A stretch of DNA of 64,000 nt, taken from NCBI GenBank assembly GCA_961205875.1, contig OY540816.1, positions 9,496,701 to 9,560,700 of the forward strand, in the 5' to 3' direction. This document shows, piece by piece, positions 13,009 to 24,667 of the stretch. The translations under genes were made by a program, and so were the position numbers. The stretch's first letter is position 1, and each line of letters begins with the position of its first letter. The notes under the pieces are model-generated. The model saw only the letters and a program-made list of their open reading frames with translations. It ran no database searches and was not told the origin of the DNA. Source of the stretch: Sialis fuliginosa. Its lineage: Eukaryota > Arthropoda > Insecta > Megaloptera > Sialidae.

Positions 13009-13606
13009 CAGTGGCGTATTTTAAGGTTTGGCTCCCTGGGCTTTTAAGGTTTGCCGCCCCATAAATTAACGAAAAAAAGTAAAAATATTGTAATAATGAA
13101 AAAAGGCCATACAATAGAATAAACACTATAAATATTTACATTTTTTTGCGATGCACAAATTGGTTGACAAATTCGTCAATAACACTGTCATAATTAACGG
13201 ATTTTGTCGTCACCTTCTACATAGTTACATATATTAAAGATAACTAAATTGTTCAAACGTTCTTCGCTTATTCGGGAACATAGATCATTTTTTATTCTTT
13301 TAAGTACTGAAAACGAACGTCAATTTTTTATTACCCTGTATAGTCTGAAGAATGTCAACATTTTATTAAAGATAATTTTCTCAACAAAAGAAAACTGGCT
13401 CTGACTCGAAATATTACGATCATCTTTTTTTTTTTAAATTGTAATGATAAACTATAACTTTCTTTTGTCAAGAAAATATTTTTTCAAGTCCAAGAAGTAT
13501 ATAGCTGATTAATGTAAAATAATTTTTGATTCTTTTACAATAATTAATGATTCTTGCGCCGCCCCTTTCAGCCTGCCGTCCCAGGTATATGGTAAATATG
13601 CCACTG
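13009..13606. mobile_element. hAT MITE with 8-bp target duplication CGTATATA
   Basis: A 598-bp unit starting CAGTGGCGTATTTTA and ending TAAATATGCCACTG. CGTATATA sits immediately before it (13001-13008) and after it (13607-13614). CA...TG ends, an 8-bp exact duplication and a GCCGCCCC-containing subterminal region are typical of non-autonomous hAT elements. Confidence 0.93.
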
Positions 13607-14403
13607 CGTATATAATAAAGAAATATTTACATAATTGAGATACTTCGCTTTATTCAAAAAGTCAAAACATGTGTTATTTTCATATCCAAACCTACAATAA
13701 CGTATCTCGCTTCTAGTATGTATACATTGAATAAACTACCTACTTATTTATCTTGTCGCGTGCATAGAAAATATAAATCATTGGATGATATGATCTAAAT
13801 TAAATAGACAGTAAGCTTTTCAATATAGGGATAACTATGCCAGTAAAAATGTTATCTCTTTATATATCAAAAGTGAAAACCCGAAACGGAAAAACCAGAA
13901 ATGTCAATTAGTTAAAATATACTCACAATCAATTTCTTTCAATTTTGTTTTGTTGAATCAAAATCAAATAGTAATTAATGTTCGGAAATTATGATAGGCA
14001 GCAATGTAAAGGCGCTCTAATTCAAATAAATTGAGAAATGACGAAGAGCATTAAAAAATATTCAAGCATTCAAAAAAGTATATTTACATTTTTTTAAATT
14101 ATTGAACATTATTTTTTCCATTTTTGCAGTAGTTAATATAAACTAGCATTATAATACATTTTGTTCATTAAAATAACAAAATGACACATAGAAATAATAC
14201 ATGTTTCTTAAAATGAGTAAATGCGCATTCGACTAGTACGATTTGTACTAATACTAATATTTATAATACTTATTATATTATATTAAAAATCGAGCTTTTT
14301 ATTTCGGAAATATAATGTAAGGTATAAGAAACTACATGTACGTAATAAGTGGAGATTGGAAAATAGTTTTTCAACTATTGCGTAAAAATGCATTTATTGT
14401 AAT

Positions 14404-15932
14404 TAGGGTTCCGAAGAAACCCTATTAATATCGCTTTGTCGTCCGTCCGTATGTCCGTCCGTCCGTCTGTCCGTCCGTCCTTTTCACTCAAAGCTAAATA
14501 GCTCGTAAACTATATAAGCTAGAAACTTGAAATTTTTACTGAACATGTAAAATGACGCCCTCTAGTAAAATATGTACAAATTTATTGAATAAATAATTTT
14601 TCAGGGGGGGCAATAAGGAGCTAAAGCTAGGTAAAAAAAATATTTTTTTTTTTATACCAAGGCATGTGGCACGTTAAAATGTATAACCAAACAAGCGGAA
14701 TTTGACTCTTTTTTATTTTTTTTTCTAAATCAAAAATGGTGCCTGTAGGGGGCTTTAAAGCAAATCCAAAAAAACAAAAAAATTGTATACCAAGACGTGT
14801 GGCACGTCAAAATTTACGTCTCAATTAGTAGAATATGCCCCTATTTTTATTTTTTTTTCTAACTCAAAAATTGCGCCTGTAGGGGGCTAAAAGCAGTATT
14901 TTATTTTGTCCCCACCCCCCTCTAACTCTGTAACTATCGGCTCAAAAAATCTGAAAAAAATTTGGTAACGAGGTTTTGGTGGGACTACCAACGACAAATA
15001 CTAAAGTCAATAATATAATTTTAAATTTTGGAATAATAGGGAGGGGTGTAAGATAATTTAAATTTTTTATTTTCATATCTAGGCATGTGATTATCAAAAT
15101 GTACATCTCAACTCGTAGAATATGACCATATTTTTTATTTTTTTTCTAACTCAAAAATGGCGCCTGTAGGGGGCTTTAAAGCAAATCCAAAAAAACAAAA
15201 AAATTGTATACCAAGACGTGTGGCACGTCAAAATTTACGTCTCAATTAGTAGAATATGCCCCTATTTTTATTTTTTTTTCTAACTCAAAAATTGCGCCTG
15301 TAGGGGGCTAAAAGCAGTATTTTATTTTGTCCCCCCCCCCCTCTAACTCTGTAACTATCGGCTCAAAAAATCTGAAAAAAATTTGGTAACGAGGTTTTGG
15401 TGGGACTACCAACGACAAATACTAAAGTCAATAATATAATTTTAAATTTTGGAATAATAGGGAGGGGTGTAAGATAATTTAAATTTTTTATTTTCATATC
15501 TAGGCATGTGATTATCAAAATGTACATCTCAACTCGTAGAATATGACCATATTTTTTATTTTTTTTCTAACTCAAAAATGGCGCCTGTAGGGGGCTAAAA
15601 GCAGTGTTTTATTTTGTCCCCCCCCCTCTATCTCTGTAACTACTGGCTCAAAAAATCTGAAAAAAATTTGGTAACGAGGCTTTGATAGGACTACCAACGA
15701 CAAATACTAAAATCAACAATATAATTTGAAATTTTGGAATTATAGGGAGGGGCGTCATAAAAAATTGTTTTTTTGATATCTAGGCATGTGGTATGTCAAA
15801 ATATAGATCTCAGTTAGTAGAACTTGACACTTTTTTATATTTAAACTTTAACTTAAAAATGCACCTGTAAGTGGTTCCAAACATTTCACGTAGTACGTAC
15901 TTCGGAACCCTTATGGCATACACTCGTGTATG
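14404..15932. repeat. GGGTTCCGAAG repeat, long copy with internal 421-bp tandem duplication
   Basis: Starts AGGGTTCCGAAGAAACCCT followed by a (GTCC)n run at 14440-14480, and ends near ACTTCGGAACCCTTATGGCA. A module starting near CGCCTGTAGGGGGCTTTAAA is repeated almost identically at a spacing of 421 bp (for example CAAATCC at 14761 and 15182), with a third diverged partial module after 15560. A shorter copy lies at 40470-41215. Confidence 0.8.
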
Positions 15933-17267
15933 TCTTGCCCGAATTATTTTTATTACATATCTCCACCGTTTTCAGAAAACTGGTGTGATTGAACACAATT
16001 TGAAATCAACTATTTGCAGCTACCTTTCCAACTATTTTAAAACTATTTGCGACACTTTTTACTGCTTCGTTTGCACTAATTATTATTAAATCGTAAAAAA
16101 ACTATTTACTAACTATTTTCCTAAAAAAATTCAACTAGTAACTATTTCATTGAAAATAACAACTATTTTTCCAATCTCTAGTAATAAGTATTGTGACAAA
16201 TGACTGCACAAGTTAATTTAATTTTGTATAAGACAGATTTCTCCATTTTCAAAGATGGCCGGAGTTTGTAAGTTCTGCTCAATAGCGAGAATTTGTTGGA
16301 TATATAAATCTCGCTTAAAGGCGAGAATTTATATGTTTTGAAAAAAAAAATACAAATTAAAGGAAATTAAATAAAGGGGGTCACAGGGATCATGTTAAAT
16401 CTCTAGAAAAATAGTATAAAATTAAAGCATATAATAATATAAATATAACAAAAAATTTCAAAATTTTGAATTACAAATTTATTCTGTAATTCCTAGAGCC
16501 TATAAAAAACCATTTGAAATTTTTATCTCTTCTTAACAAATGCATGCAAATATTGCACAAAACATAATTTTAATGCTCGAAACACAAAATGTTAATTATT
16601 AATTTAATATTAAAAGAGCATAAAATAATGCGCGCTTAAATAAAAACAACGCTTAAATTCAAAACATGTGAATATATATTTTTATGTAAGAAATAGATAA
16701 TTGTAGTGAAATACTAGATAAACTGACAATAAAACTTGAGTTCCAGTTTTCTTTTATCTTGGTATTGTTTACTTATTATTACAGAAATCGTCTAAAATGT
16801 TCGTAACAAAGGAAAATTGAGTTTAAATCATTTGTCTATAAAACTGAAAAGGAGACACTATTATACTGTGCAAAGAACATAAGTACAGACACATTGATCG
16901 AAGACAAATTAAACCGATAATGAATATTTAGTTCAACCTACCGGAAAATACAATTGTACTTTGCTTATTTGTATTAGGATCAATTGTTTAAGAGAACCAA
17001 GAATATACGGAATAATTTTGTTTCACTCGAATGCTTTTACTTAATTGGAAATTTATAATTTAATTCTGTAATTAAAAATAAATATAAATATAAGTACCTC
17101 CCTATTGACGAATAGCTATTTTAATTTTCTTTCTTCAATAAAGCACGTGTACTGTAGTTAGAGATATAGGTCAAAAAGGACATATTAGGGGTTTAGGGGG
17201 TGTAATTACAATAATTTTAATATGTTTTAATCATGTCGTGTGTTTTGAAGCATTTGTTTTATAGATA

Positions 17268-17531
17268 AAGTAAAACCAGTAATGAGCACGCAGTGATGGA
17301 CACTTGTTAATGATTACAAAATGATAAGTACTACGACACAAAAGATATAAAATAAATTTTGACACCTATTGGCCGATTGTCATCAAATCACGCTGTAAGA
17401 CAGTTAAATGTATGTAGATTAATATTCAGAAATGGTAGTAATCAAATATTAACACATATTTCTAATTCAGTACATTTAATTAAAAAATTGCCATCACTGA
17501 GGTCCTTGCCAAGACTGATGCCATTACCTTA
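17268..17531. mobile_element. TAAGGTACTGG-family MITE, truncated copy
   Basis: Inverted relative to the copy at 9312. It matches from AAAACCAGTAATGAGCACGC through GATAAGTACTACGACACAAA to the end GACTGATGCCATTACCTTA. About half of the element, including one terminus, is absent. Confidence 0.8.
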
Positions 17532-19689
17532 TATATAAATAAACTTTAATTCCAAATCAATCAATTATACTTATGTGGTTTATATACACTATTCGTGTTC
17601 AATTAATAGAGATAATGTATTAGTTACATAAGTATTAGAAAAACGAAAATCTGATATCGAATGCTATTTTTATACACAATACTCATATCAACAGTTTTCA
17701 CGCTCTTCGTATGAATTCAAAGTACTCATCGTCCACATAAAAGGACTTGACATGTATTCTCACGGGACATAAAAGGATCACAATATTTTATTTTCGGAAC
17801 GGTGATACATTTTGCTGTTGATTGGAAAAAATATAATATAAGAATATATTTATTTTATTTTTATGTTTAACCCTTCCGTGTTTGAGCGAAGTATTCTATA
17901 CCAGAAGATAGATCAATATATGGTGTTTGAAAAAATATTGTTCATTTTATTATATAATAAAAATACTCTGTAAGTTTCTATGCTACAAATACATGTATCA
18001 CTAACACAGACTGTTTTTAAATTATAAATATTGTCCATGTAATAAATAAAAGTTCTTTCATGGTGATGATACTTAAAGTTATTCTTTAAAACAAGAAGCA
18101 AAGACAAGAAAATAATGAAAAGTAAAGAACAATTTGAAATAATAAAAAAAAGTAAAATTCCTAAAACAAAGTTTCGAACTAGAGTTCACCGCGTTCCTAA
18201 GCGTTAAGAGTTTTTAAAACCGTTTGTTTAGGTTTTATGAATTCACGAAATTCAAAGGTATATATTTAAAGATCAAAAATAGAAATTTAAGAACAATAGG
18301 ATTTCCATAATTGCATTTTAATTATATTCTAAAAAATGTTCCTGAGAAAGGTTCTTTGTTTATATTCTTTTTGGGATAGATAACAAAAATTTACTCAATG
18401 TTCGTGAAAGTACCAAATATACCAATATATATTTATAATATGCTGTCTGGCGAGCTTTTCGATTAATAAAAAACGTAATTTATGTGCAGGAAGATTCTCT
18501 AACCCTGTTCTAACAGTTAAACCAAAATATAATTATGTTTTCATATTTGTATTGTAGTATTATGTAGTAGTATACGCATATACGTATTTAGTTGTGCAAA
18601 CAAAATTATCCTACCGTGATATTTCCATCCTTGTTTCTTCATTAAATATGTCAACTGAATGTACATTATATGATAAAGATGTAATAACGAAGAAGCATTA
18701 GGGTCTCATGAAAATCCTTTTCATAACTTATATAGTATATTGTTGACATCGTTTAGATTTATTATAAATGCAAGTCTTTTTCATAAAAGATATCACAGGA
18801 TGATATATAGAAATACATTTTTTTATGAGTATGTAATATGCTGTACCTATATACAATAATATACATTCTTCATTCATACAACAATAAACTTTCTTGAATA
18901 ACACCTACTATTAAATTTGTGAACGTGAAAATTTGCATTCAACAGAAAAATCAGAGTAAACCATATAAATCAATTTTAATTTGACCAAAGGTGTCATTTA
19001 GTTTTTATTAAAAACTGCAAGCAAACTATTGCAGTTACGATTTAATATCAAGAGATTGTAGAGGATAAAACTATCTTTAAAACAAATATTTTTGTTTTAT
19101 TTGGTGATTAATAGTTTATGAAAAAATTAACATGCAAAATAAATTATTTCTTAGTACAGCCCCTATAGCTACAATTTAAAGTAAACATTATTTTTGAACT
19201 CGTGAGTAGCTTTCTAATAGTGTCTAGTTGAACCGTGAATTTTTTGGAAATTTTTATTTATTGTTGAATACCGATATTAAATTTTATAGAAAACCGAGGC
19301 AAATTGCGACATTTTCAAAAAACTATATTTTAGTCTCAAGTTTTGAATTATTCCCACTCCTCAACTATTAATTTAAGGTATAAACTAGAATATTGTTCTT
19401 ATAGGAAATTTTCTTATCTGTAAAATTGATTCTGTTCATTTTTGCTCTATCTTACACCGTTTTCACTGCATCGACGATTTAAGCATAACCGGCACTGAAT
19501 TTTTTTGTTTTTATTTTTATAGTGTATTTTCGGGGGGTCTACAACCTTGCACTTTTGAAGTTTTATTAAGGGCATAATTTGCCATCGATAATTGAGGCGA
19601 ATATTAATTCCATTTAAAGATCTAATTTGATTGGTCTATTTGTTGAATACGAAAAATGGAAATTTCGGATGTTTTGGGATTAGTAGAAT

Positions 19690-20302
19690 ATTTTGGAACA
19701 AATCAGATCTTTGTAAATAAATAAACTTTTGTCTACCTTAAATAACAAATTAATACACTTATACTATATAGAAACCTTGTTTATAATTTAATTAATTAAA
19801 ACAAAAATTGTACAGAAACGTATTGAATGATATTTGAGGCCCGTGTATTAAATTAATAAATAAATTCACAACTCACCCCCTGTCACAGATGATGGGTTGT
19901 AATTGGTGTCATTCGATTTAGCGGGAAAAATACTTCGGGATACTAGGTGAATTTTTCTCTGTTTCGCTACTTATGGTATTCATTATAGAAAATCGTAAAT
20001 ATCTCGACTCCTGTGCTAGATAGAGGGTTGTTTTGCCCCCCACACCCCTAGTATCCCGAAGTATTTTTCCCGCTGGATCGAATGAGACAAATAACAACCC
20101 TTCATCTGTGACAGGGGGTGAGTTGTGAATTTATTTATTAATTGAATACACGGGCCTCAAATATCATTCAATACGTTTCTGTACAATTTTTTTTAATTGA
20201 TTAAATTATAAACAAGGTTTCTATACAGGTAGTATATGTGTATTTGTTATTTAAGGTAGACAAAAGTTTATTTATTTACAAAGATCTGATTTGTTCCAAA
20301 AT
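19690..20302. repeat. 0.6-kb palindrome built from a Helitron-like fragment
   Basis: Arms 19690-19947 and 20047-20302 (about 256 bp each) are inverted copies with few mismatches and a 99-bp spacer. The left arm has TTTGGAACAAATCAGATCTT, the right arm its complement. The inner ends carry GCGGGAAAAATACTTCGGGA, which resembles the region before the Helitron 3' ends at 33915 and 50268. Confidence 0.9.
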
Positions 20303-20756
20303 GAAGATCAACCGAGATCACTTCAGATCTGAAATTTTTTCCCGGGATATTGTAACAATGGCAAACCACAATAAAATGAATAAAAAAACGAATTTATTAG
20401 CCTCTACAGAATTAATTTCGAAACTGTTTCAGAATTAACAATGAACAGGACAGCATGTTTACCAAATGCGTGTTTTTAGTCAAACGTTTGTGGTTTGGAG
20501 GTGTTTTGTGATTATATTATGTTATGTATGTATACCGACAAAGAGACTGATTGTGCGTGCACAGCAAAAAGTTGGACATACATAATTACAAAATCTTTCA
20601 AAAGATTTATCTATTTTATACAGAATGGTCGCGGGAACCGAGAGATCATTGCTAATTATATTATTATTAAGAATAATACGTTGAATTTATAGTCTTGTCA
20701 TTAAAAAATTTCGTATAGAAGTGAAGCTAGAAAAAAAAATGTCAAAGTACAGTCAA

Positions 20757-21026
20757 ATGCCGAACTGGTCTTCCAGTTTTCATTCATATTCGCTTATCAC
20801 AAACTTAGTAGACTCCACCCATTTGATTATTATAATATTTAAATCATTTCTCCATGTACCAAACAAAGACATATATTTTGAAACTCATTTGCTAGATAAA
20901 GAAGTACTCTTCGTTTATAATAGGTACTCATATATATTTATGCGATTAAATTATTATGTAATCTATTGAAAATTTTGTAGCAATAAATATTTGATATTCC
21001 GAATTTTAGAATTTAAATATGTTAAA
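20757..21026. repeat. Dispersed repeat, unknown family, copy 1
   Basis: About 270 bp matching 27808-28075 in the same orientation at high identity (shared CTTCCAGTTTTCATTCATAT and TTGCTAGATAAAGAAGTACT). No terminal repeats or coding capacity seen. Confidence 0.85.
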
Positions 21027-21374
21027 CTTGATATAAAATTAATAAATGAAATGGACGTATATTTCTGTTTTATTTAAAATGATATAACTATATAAGCTCC
21101 ACCCTAGAAAAAGATAACCGATGAAGTTTGTCATTCTATTTATTTTTGAATCTGTTGTAAGCGATTCTGGCCTTTATGGTGGTAGATGACTTCTGAAGGC
21201 GATAGTACATTTTATTCGATAAATTGGTAGATTTTGATACGGTAACTCTCTCCCACCTTAGAAGATGGGTGTATGTGTATAAATCTCTAGGAGCTTACAA
21301 AGTTACCTTATAACATAGTTATTTAAAAAAAACAGGCTGTTAGAAACCTGATAAAATGATATGGTATTATTTAA

Positions 21375-21985
21375 CACTAGAAAGACGGGAAAATCTACCT
21401 ACCTATAAAGACGGCGACCGGTCAAATGACTACAAATTTAGTAAATATCTTTTTTTATGAGTGGCGAAAAAAATTTAAAGTAAAGAAATAAAACAAGATC
21501 TAATGTATGATTAATTTTAATATTCACACACAATTTTTACATTTCATCTTCGGGTATATTTTGCAAAATAGAAAGTATTTCGTTATCTCGAAGCCCTCGA
21601 GACATTTTTTCACAAATTACTCACAATAATATCGATCCACAATTACAGGCGGTCGAAACTATACTGACCATTCCTTTGACTGATAAAATAAAAGCAATTC
21701 ATATAGGTATTTATTGTTGTACTCTCTCAACAACAATTAAAGCATACAACAATTAAAAACATTTATCAGATCACAACCGTAAAAAGACCGCCGCCGTCTT
21801 TGTCGGTATATCAATATTTTAAACAATAAAGAAAAGACATGTGAATTATTTTGATACATAGTATCATTTAACTACTAGTATTAATAAAAGTCACAAAGTC
21901 TCAGTACGGTAAGTCAAATAGTTTTTGAATTATTTAATATTGAAATTGAAATTACCGTCAAATGACTGCTCCCGTCTTTCTAGTG
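21375..21985. mobile_element. piggyBac-like MITE flanked by TTAA
   Basis: Begins CACTAGAAAGACGGGA and ends TCCCGTCTTTCTAGTG, with TTAA directly outside both ends (21371-21374, 21986-21989), the signature of piggyBac insertion. The 611-bp interior is too short for a transposase but keeps what looks like its first 22 codons at 21537-21605. Confidence 0.92.
21537..21605 (-). pseudogene. Remnant N-terminus of a piggyBac transposase
   Basis: Within the TTAA-flanked element the minus strand reads ATG and 21 further codons, MSRGLRDNEILSILQNIPED then EM, followed by TAA. The pattern M-S-R-x-L-x-D-x-E-I near the start resembles piggyBac transposase N-termini as I remember them. The catalytic DDD domain and the rest are deleted. 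This fits a deletion derivative mobilised by a full-length relative elsewhere. The identification rests on a short stretch and the flanking TIRs. Confidence 0.55.
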
Positions 21986-22438
21986 TTAAAAGTATATATC
22001 ATTAATAGTTATTGAAATAGAGTGCACGAAAATATCACCTACCGTTGCGACGTGTAAAGTTTAGGAATCGACGCATAAAATGCTACTGTATTTAATTTTT
22101 TCATTGAATATACAATTTTTGGTTTATATCCGTGATGTCCATATCTCGACAAAATTTTACCCAAAACACAAAGTTTTAATGAAAATTACAAGACCTTTTA
22201 TACTACATCGAGTAGAATAGAATTCAGATACGACTCTATAGATCATTGAATGCTCTAAACATTGTTCTTTGTTCGACCTTGACTACTTTAAATTGTTGAA
22301 GTTGTAGGTAAACATGTAAACGTATTATAAAGTAGGTACAACTACATATTATAATTAAATTCGAAGTTTTAGGTATAACGCGCGACACTATTTATATCAC
22401 ATGGTGACTAACAGGTAAGTTTAATTTAAAACAGTTCA

Positions 22439-23244
22439 ACTATACCTTTTCATGTTCAAATTGAGACTAATCAATTTCAAATTGGAAACAATCGACTTCA
22501 AATTGGGATCAATCAATATCAAATGGGGAATTATCAATTTTAAATTGGTTAAATTTAAAAGCTAGTGGTAAAATTGATTTTGGAATTGAAATATCACATA
22601 TTTATCCAGTGGTGTAGTTTAGATTACAACAGCCAAAAAATATTGAACGAAAAAATATCACGAAAATTATCATTGTTAATTATACCCGACATGTCGCCCA
22701 TCTTCAAAGATTCATATCTGATGCATTAAATATGTCTTATTAATTTGGGTAATTGTAAATTATAGGGGTCTCGATTTTAAATAAAATTAAAACAATAAAA
22801 ATCTTCAATATATGTTATCTGAATTAATTGACATTCGTAATTAATATTAATAAGTTAATTTATAATTATAGCAATCGTCCCTATGTGAGCTTGTGGGTCC
22901 GGGGCTAAGGAAGACCCGGTGCGGCGAGTAAAAATAAGTCAGTAAATGTATATTTTGTATTTAAAATTTTAATTGAATGGCCGAAAAAAAGGCCATTCAA
23001 ATATATGTACCTATGAGATTTTTTTTCTTATTGAAGTCGAGAAAAAATTTCATAGGATATCCAGTCTGAGAGTCCGTGATAGGATGTGGGGGATTTACAT
23101 AATTGTAGCCATTACAAATATATTTTGTATTATAATACATTATATTATATTGAAATAAATTATTTATTTATTTTCATCTCAAATGTGAAATTTACAATTC
23201 CCAATTTGAAATTGATTAGTCTCAAATTGAAATTGAAATAGTAT
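22439..23244. mobile_element. TIR element with 21-bp minisatellite in its left end
   Basis: The left end (AAATTGAGACTAATCAATTT) and right end (AAATTGATTAGTCTCAAATT) are inverted. After the left end, about four diverged 21-bp units based on AAATTGGxATCAATCAATTTC follow (22457-22550). The middle has a GGTCCGGGGC...GACCCGGTGC hairpin near 22900. Confidence 0.65.
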
Positions 23245-23277
23245 AGAACGCCAAAATTATTTTTTATATTATGCTAC

Positions 23278-23441
23278 ATAAGTCTTGAGGCTTCCGCGAT
23301 GATCTTGATATGGATCTTGGCATCTTCAGGGCTCTTCTAAAAGTTGAGAAGAGCCCTGAAGACGTCCACTGCAATGTATGATAAAACGTTGGCCGATAAC
23401 ACGACCAAATCGACGCGGTTTACACCCAGAAGCCAAGATCC
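23278..23441. repeat. Foldback repeat, short copy (same family as 8407)
   Basis: Starts CTTGAGGCTTCCGCGATGAT after a few bases and ends CCCAGAAGCCAAGATCC. The internal palindrome is GGGCTCTTCT...AGAAGAGCCC. A 12-bp direct repeat ATATTATGCTAC flanks it (23266-23277, 23442-23453), which looks like a target duplication. Confidence 0.8.
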
Positions 23442-23475
23442 ATATTATGCTACTTTACATATACCTGCATATACC

Positions 23476-23816
23476 CAGGCTCGGATTTAAAAATTTGCCG
23501 CCCCTAGGCAGTTGCGAAAATTGCCCCCCCCCCCCCTCCTCGAAACTAACAGTTAAAGTCATAGATGTCAAAATATAAAACTCAGGATCTTTTTTTTTTG
23601 GTTGCGTCAGTTTCAAATTTTATAAATTATTGCTTATAGGTTGAAATTTTTACGTCTCGATTTTCGGATGGCAAACTCATCGATAATGGAATCAAAATCA
23701 AATTCAATTCCCACGAATATAACAAGTTTTCAAAGTTTCCACCAAAATTTGCCGCTCTTCAATTCTTGCCGCCCTAGGCAGCTGCCTACTCTACCTGCAT
23801 GGTAAATCCGGGCCTG
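23476..23816. mobile_element. hAT MITE with 8-bp target duplication CATATACC
   Basis: A 341-bp unit from CAGGCTCGGATTTA to TAAATCCGGGCCTG, with CATATACC at 23468-23475 and 23817-23824. Subterminal GCCGCCC(C)TAGGCAG occurs at both ends in direct orientation. Confidence 0.93.
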
Positions 23817-23989
23817 CATATACCATATACCTACCAACAATCTCTGTTCATGACTAGTGCGAAATTTGAATTTTTAATTTAAATATCGCAAACAAAATTT
23901 AAATAAACGCAAATTATTTCATGTAGACTGGAATTTATAATGTCTTCCTAAATATTAGATATTATAACATAGTGTAACATTTGTAGTAC

Positions 23990-24667
23990 CTCTGTTCCAA
24001 TTTGTTTAATAGGCGCCGCGTTTGGGCCGGTAGCGTTCGGCGCGGGACTTTTAAGACAACCACTCGATGTTACGCTCCCTCCCCCTGTGCCACCTGTAGC
24101 TACGCCTACAAGACTGATGTTCAAATTGCTCAGCGCTTTTGGAAGGCCGTTGCAGGAACTAGACCCACTTTTCTTCACGCCCGATTCTAGCTTAACCACA
24201 CTTTTCCTACAATCTTTAAACGATGTTCCCTTTATCCTCACGGAACTCCACTTGGCATCTTTCGGATTCGTGTATCCTTTAAGAGATTGTGACGTTTTCA
24301 ATGATTGTGAATTAGTACCCTCTGAAAAATTCAGTGATTTGGAACCGCGCTGTCCAAAGAATTCTGCTCTTATAGAATCCTCCGTAATCGAAGCTGATTG
24401 TTTTTCCATTTTCTTTCTTGATTTAGATTCACGTTCAGTATTTTTTATATTTTGATTTAATGCTCGGTCGTTTTTATCATTTTTTGATGACTTTTTATTT
24501 GTTTTAGTATTCTGAAAACTGGTTGTGCTGTTGCTGTAAATAGCATTAGATTTGTCTTGATGGTTGCCAAATATCAAAGGTATATTGTCAGATGGTTGTT
24601 GTGGGAAAAGAAATTTCTCTTCCATTTTTCTCCAAATAATCGATTCTATACATGGATTCAGTTTGAA
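23990..24667 (-). CDS. sei: sei/ERG N-terminal low-complexity exon with a candidate start codon
   Basis: The frame is open from a TAG at 24668-24670 down to a GAG|GTACTA donor and ends in phase 0, matching the VLSLGAD exon. The first ATG is at 24625 and gives 212 residues to the donor. If CAACTAG is an acceptor instead, the exon is 678 nt and adds 14 residues before that Met. The protein is hydrophilic: Asn/Lys/Ser-rich (30-75), a basic RKKMEK patch, Ser/Lys-rich (95-155), a Gly/Thr/Ser run (174-189) and a Pro/Ala/Asn stretch ending PIKQIGTE. The tail occupies the place of the short linker before VLSLGAD in other ERG channels. No PAS/eag domain is encoded here; vertebrate ERGs have one at the N-terminus. 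The exon is GC-richer than its flanks. Whether 24625 is a true start or an internal Met depends on the 26.5-kb promoter candidate. Assignment to sei is strong from phase and position; the region itself has no family I recognise. Confidence 0.82.

Noticed and set aside
14440..14480. GTCC run considered as CRISPR-like or functional array
   Set aside because: A simple tetranucleotide repeat in a known repeat context, with no spacers.
20238..20969. Three adjacent plus-strand frames of 65-82 codons
   Set aside because: They overlap a palindrome arm and a dispersed repeat; composition is typical of AT-rich non-coding DNA.
24002..24455. Two plus-strand frames across the 24-kb exon
   Set aside because: They are the antisense shadow of the minus-strand sei exon, whose phase and splice sites fit its neighbours.
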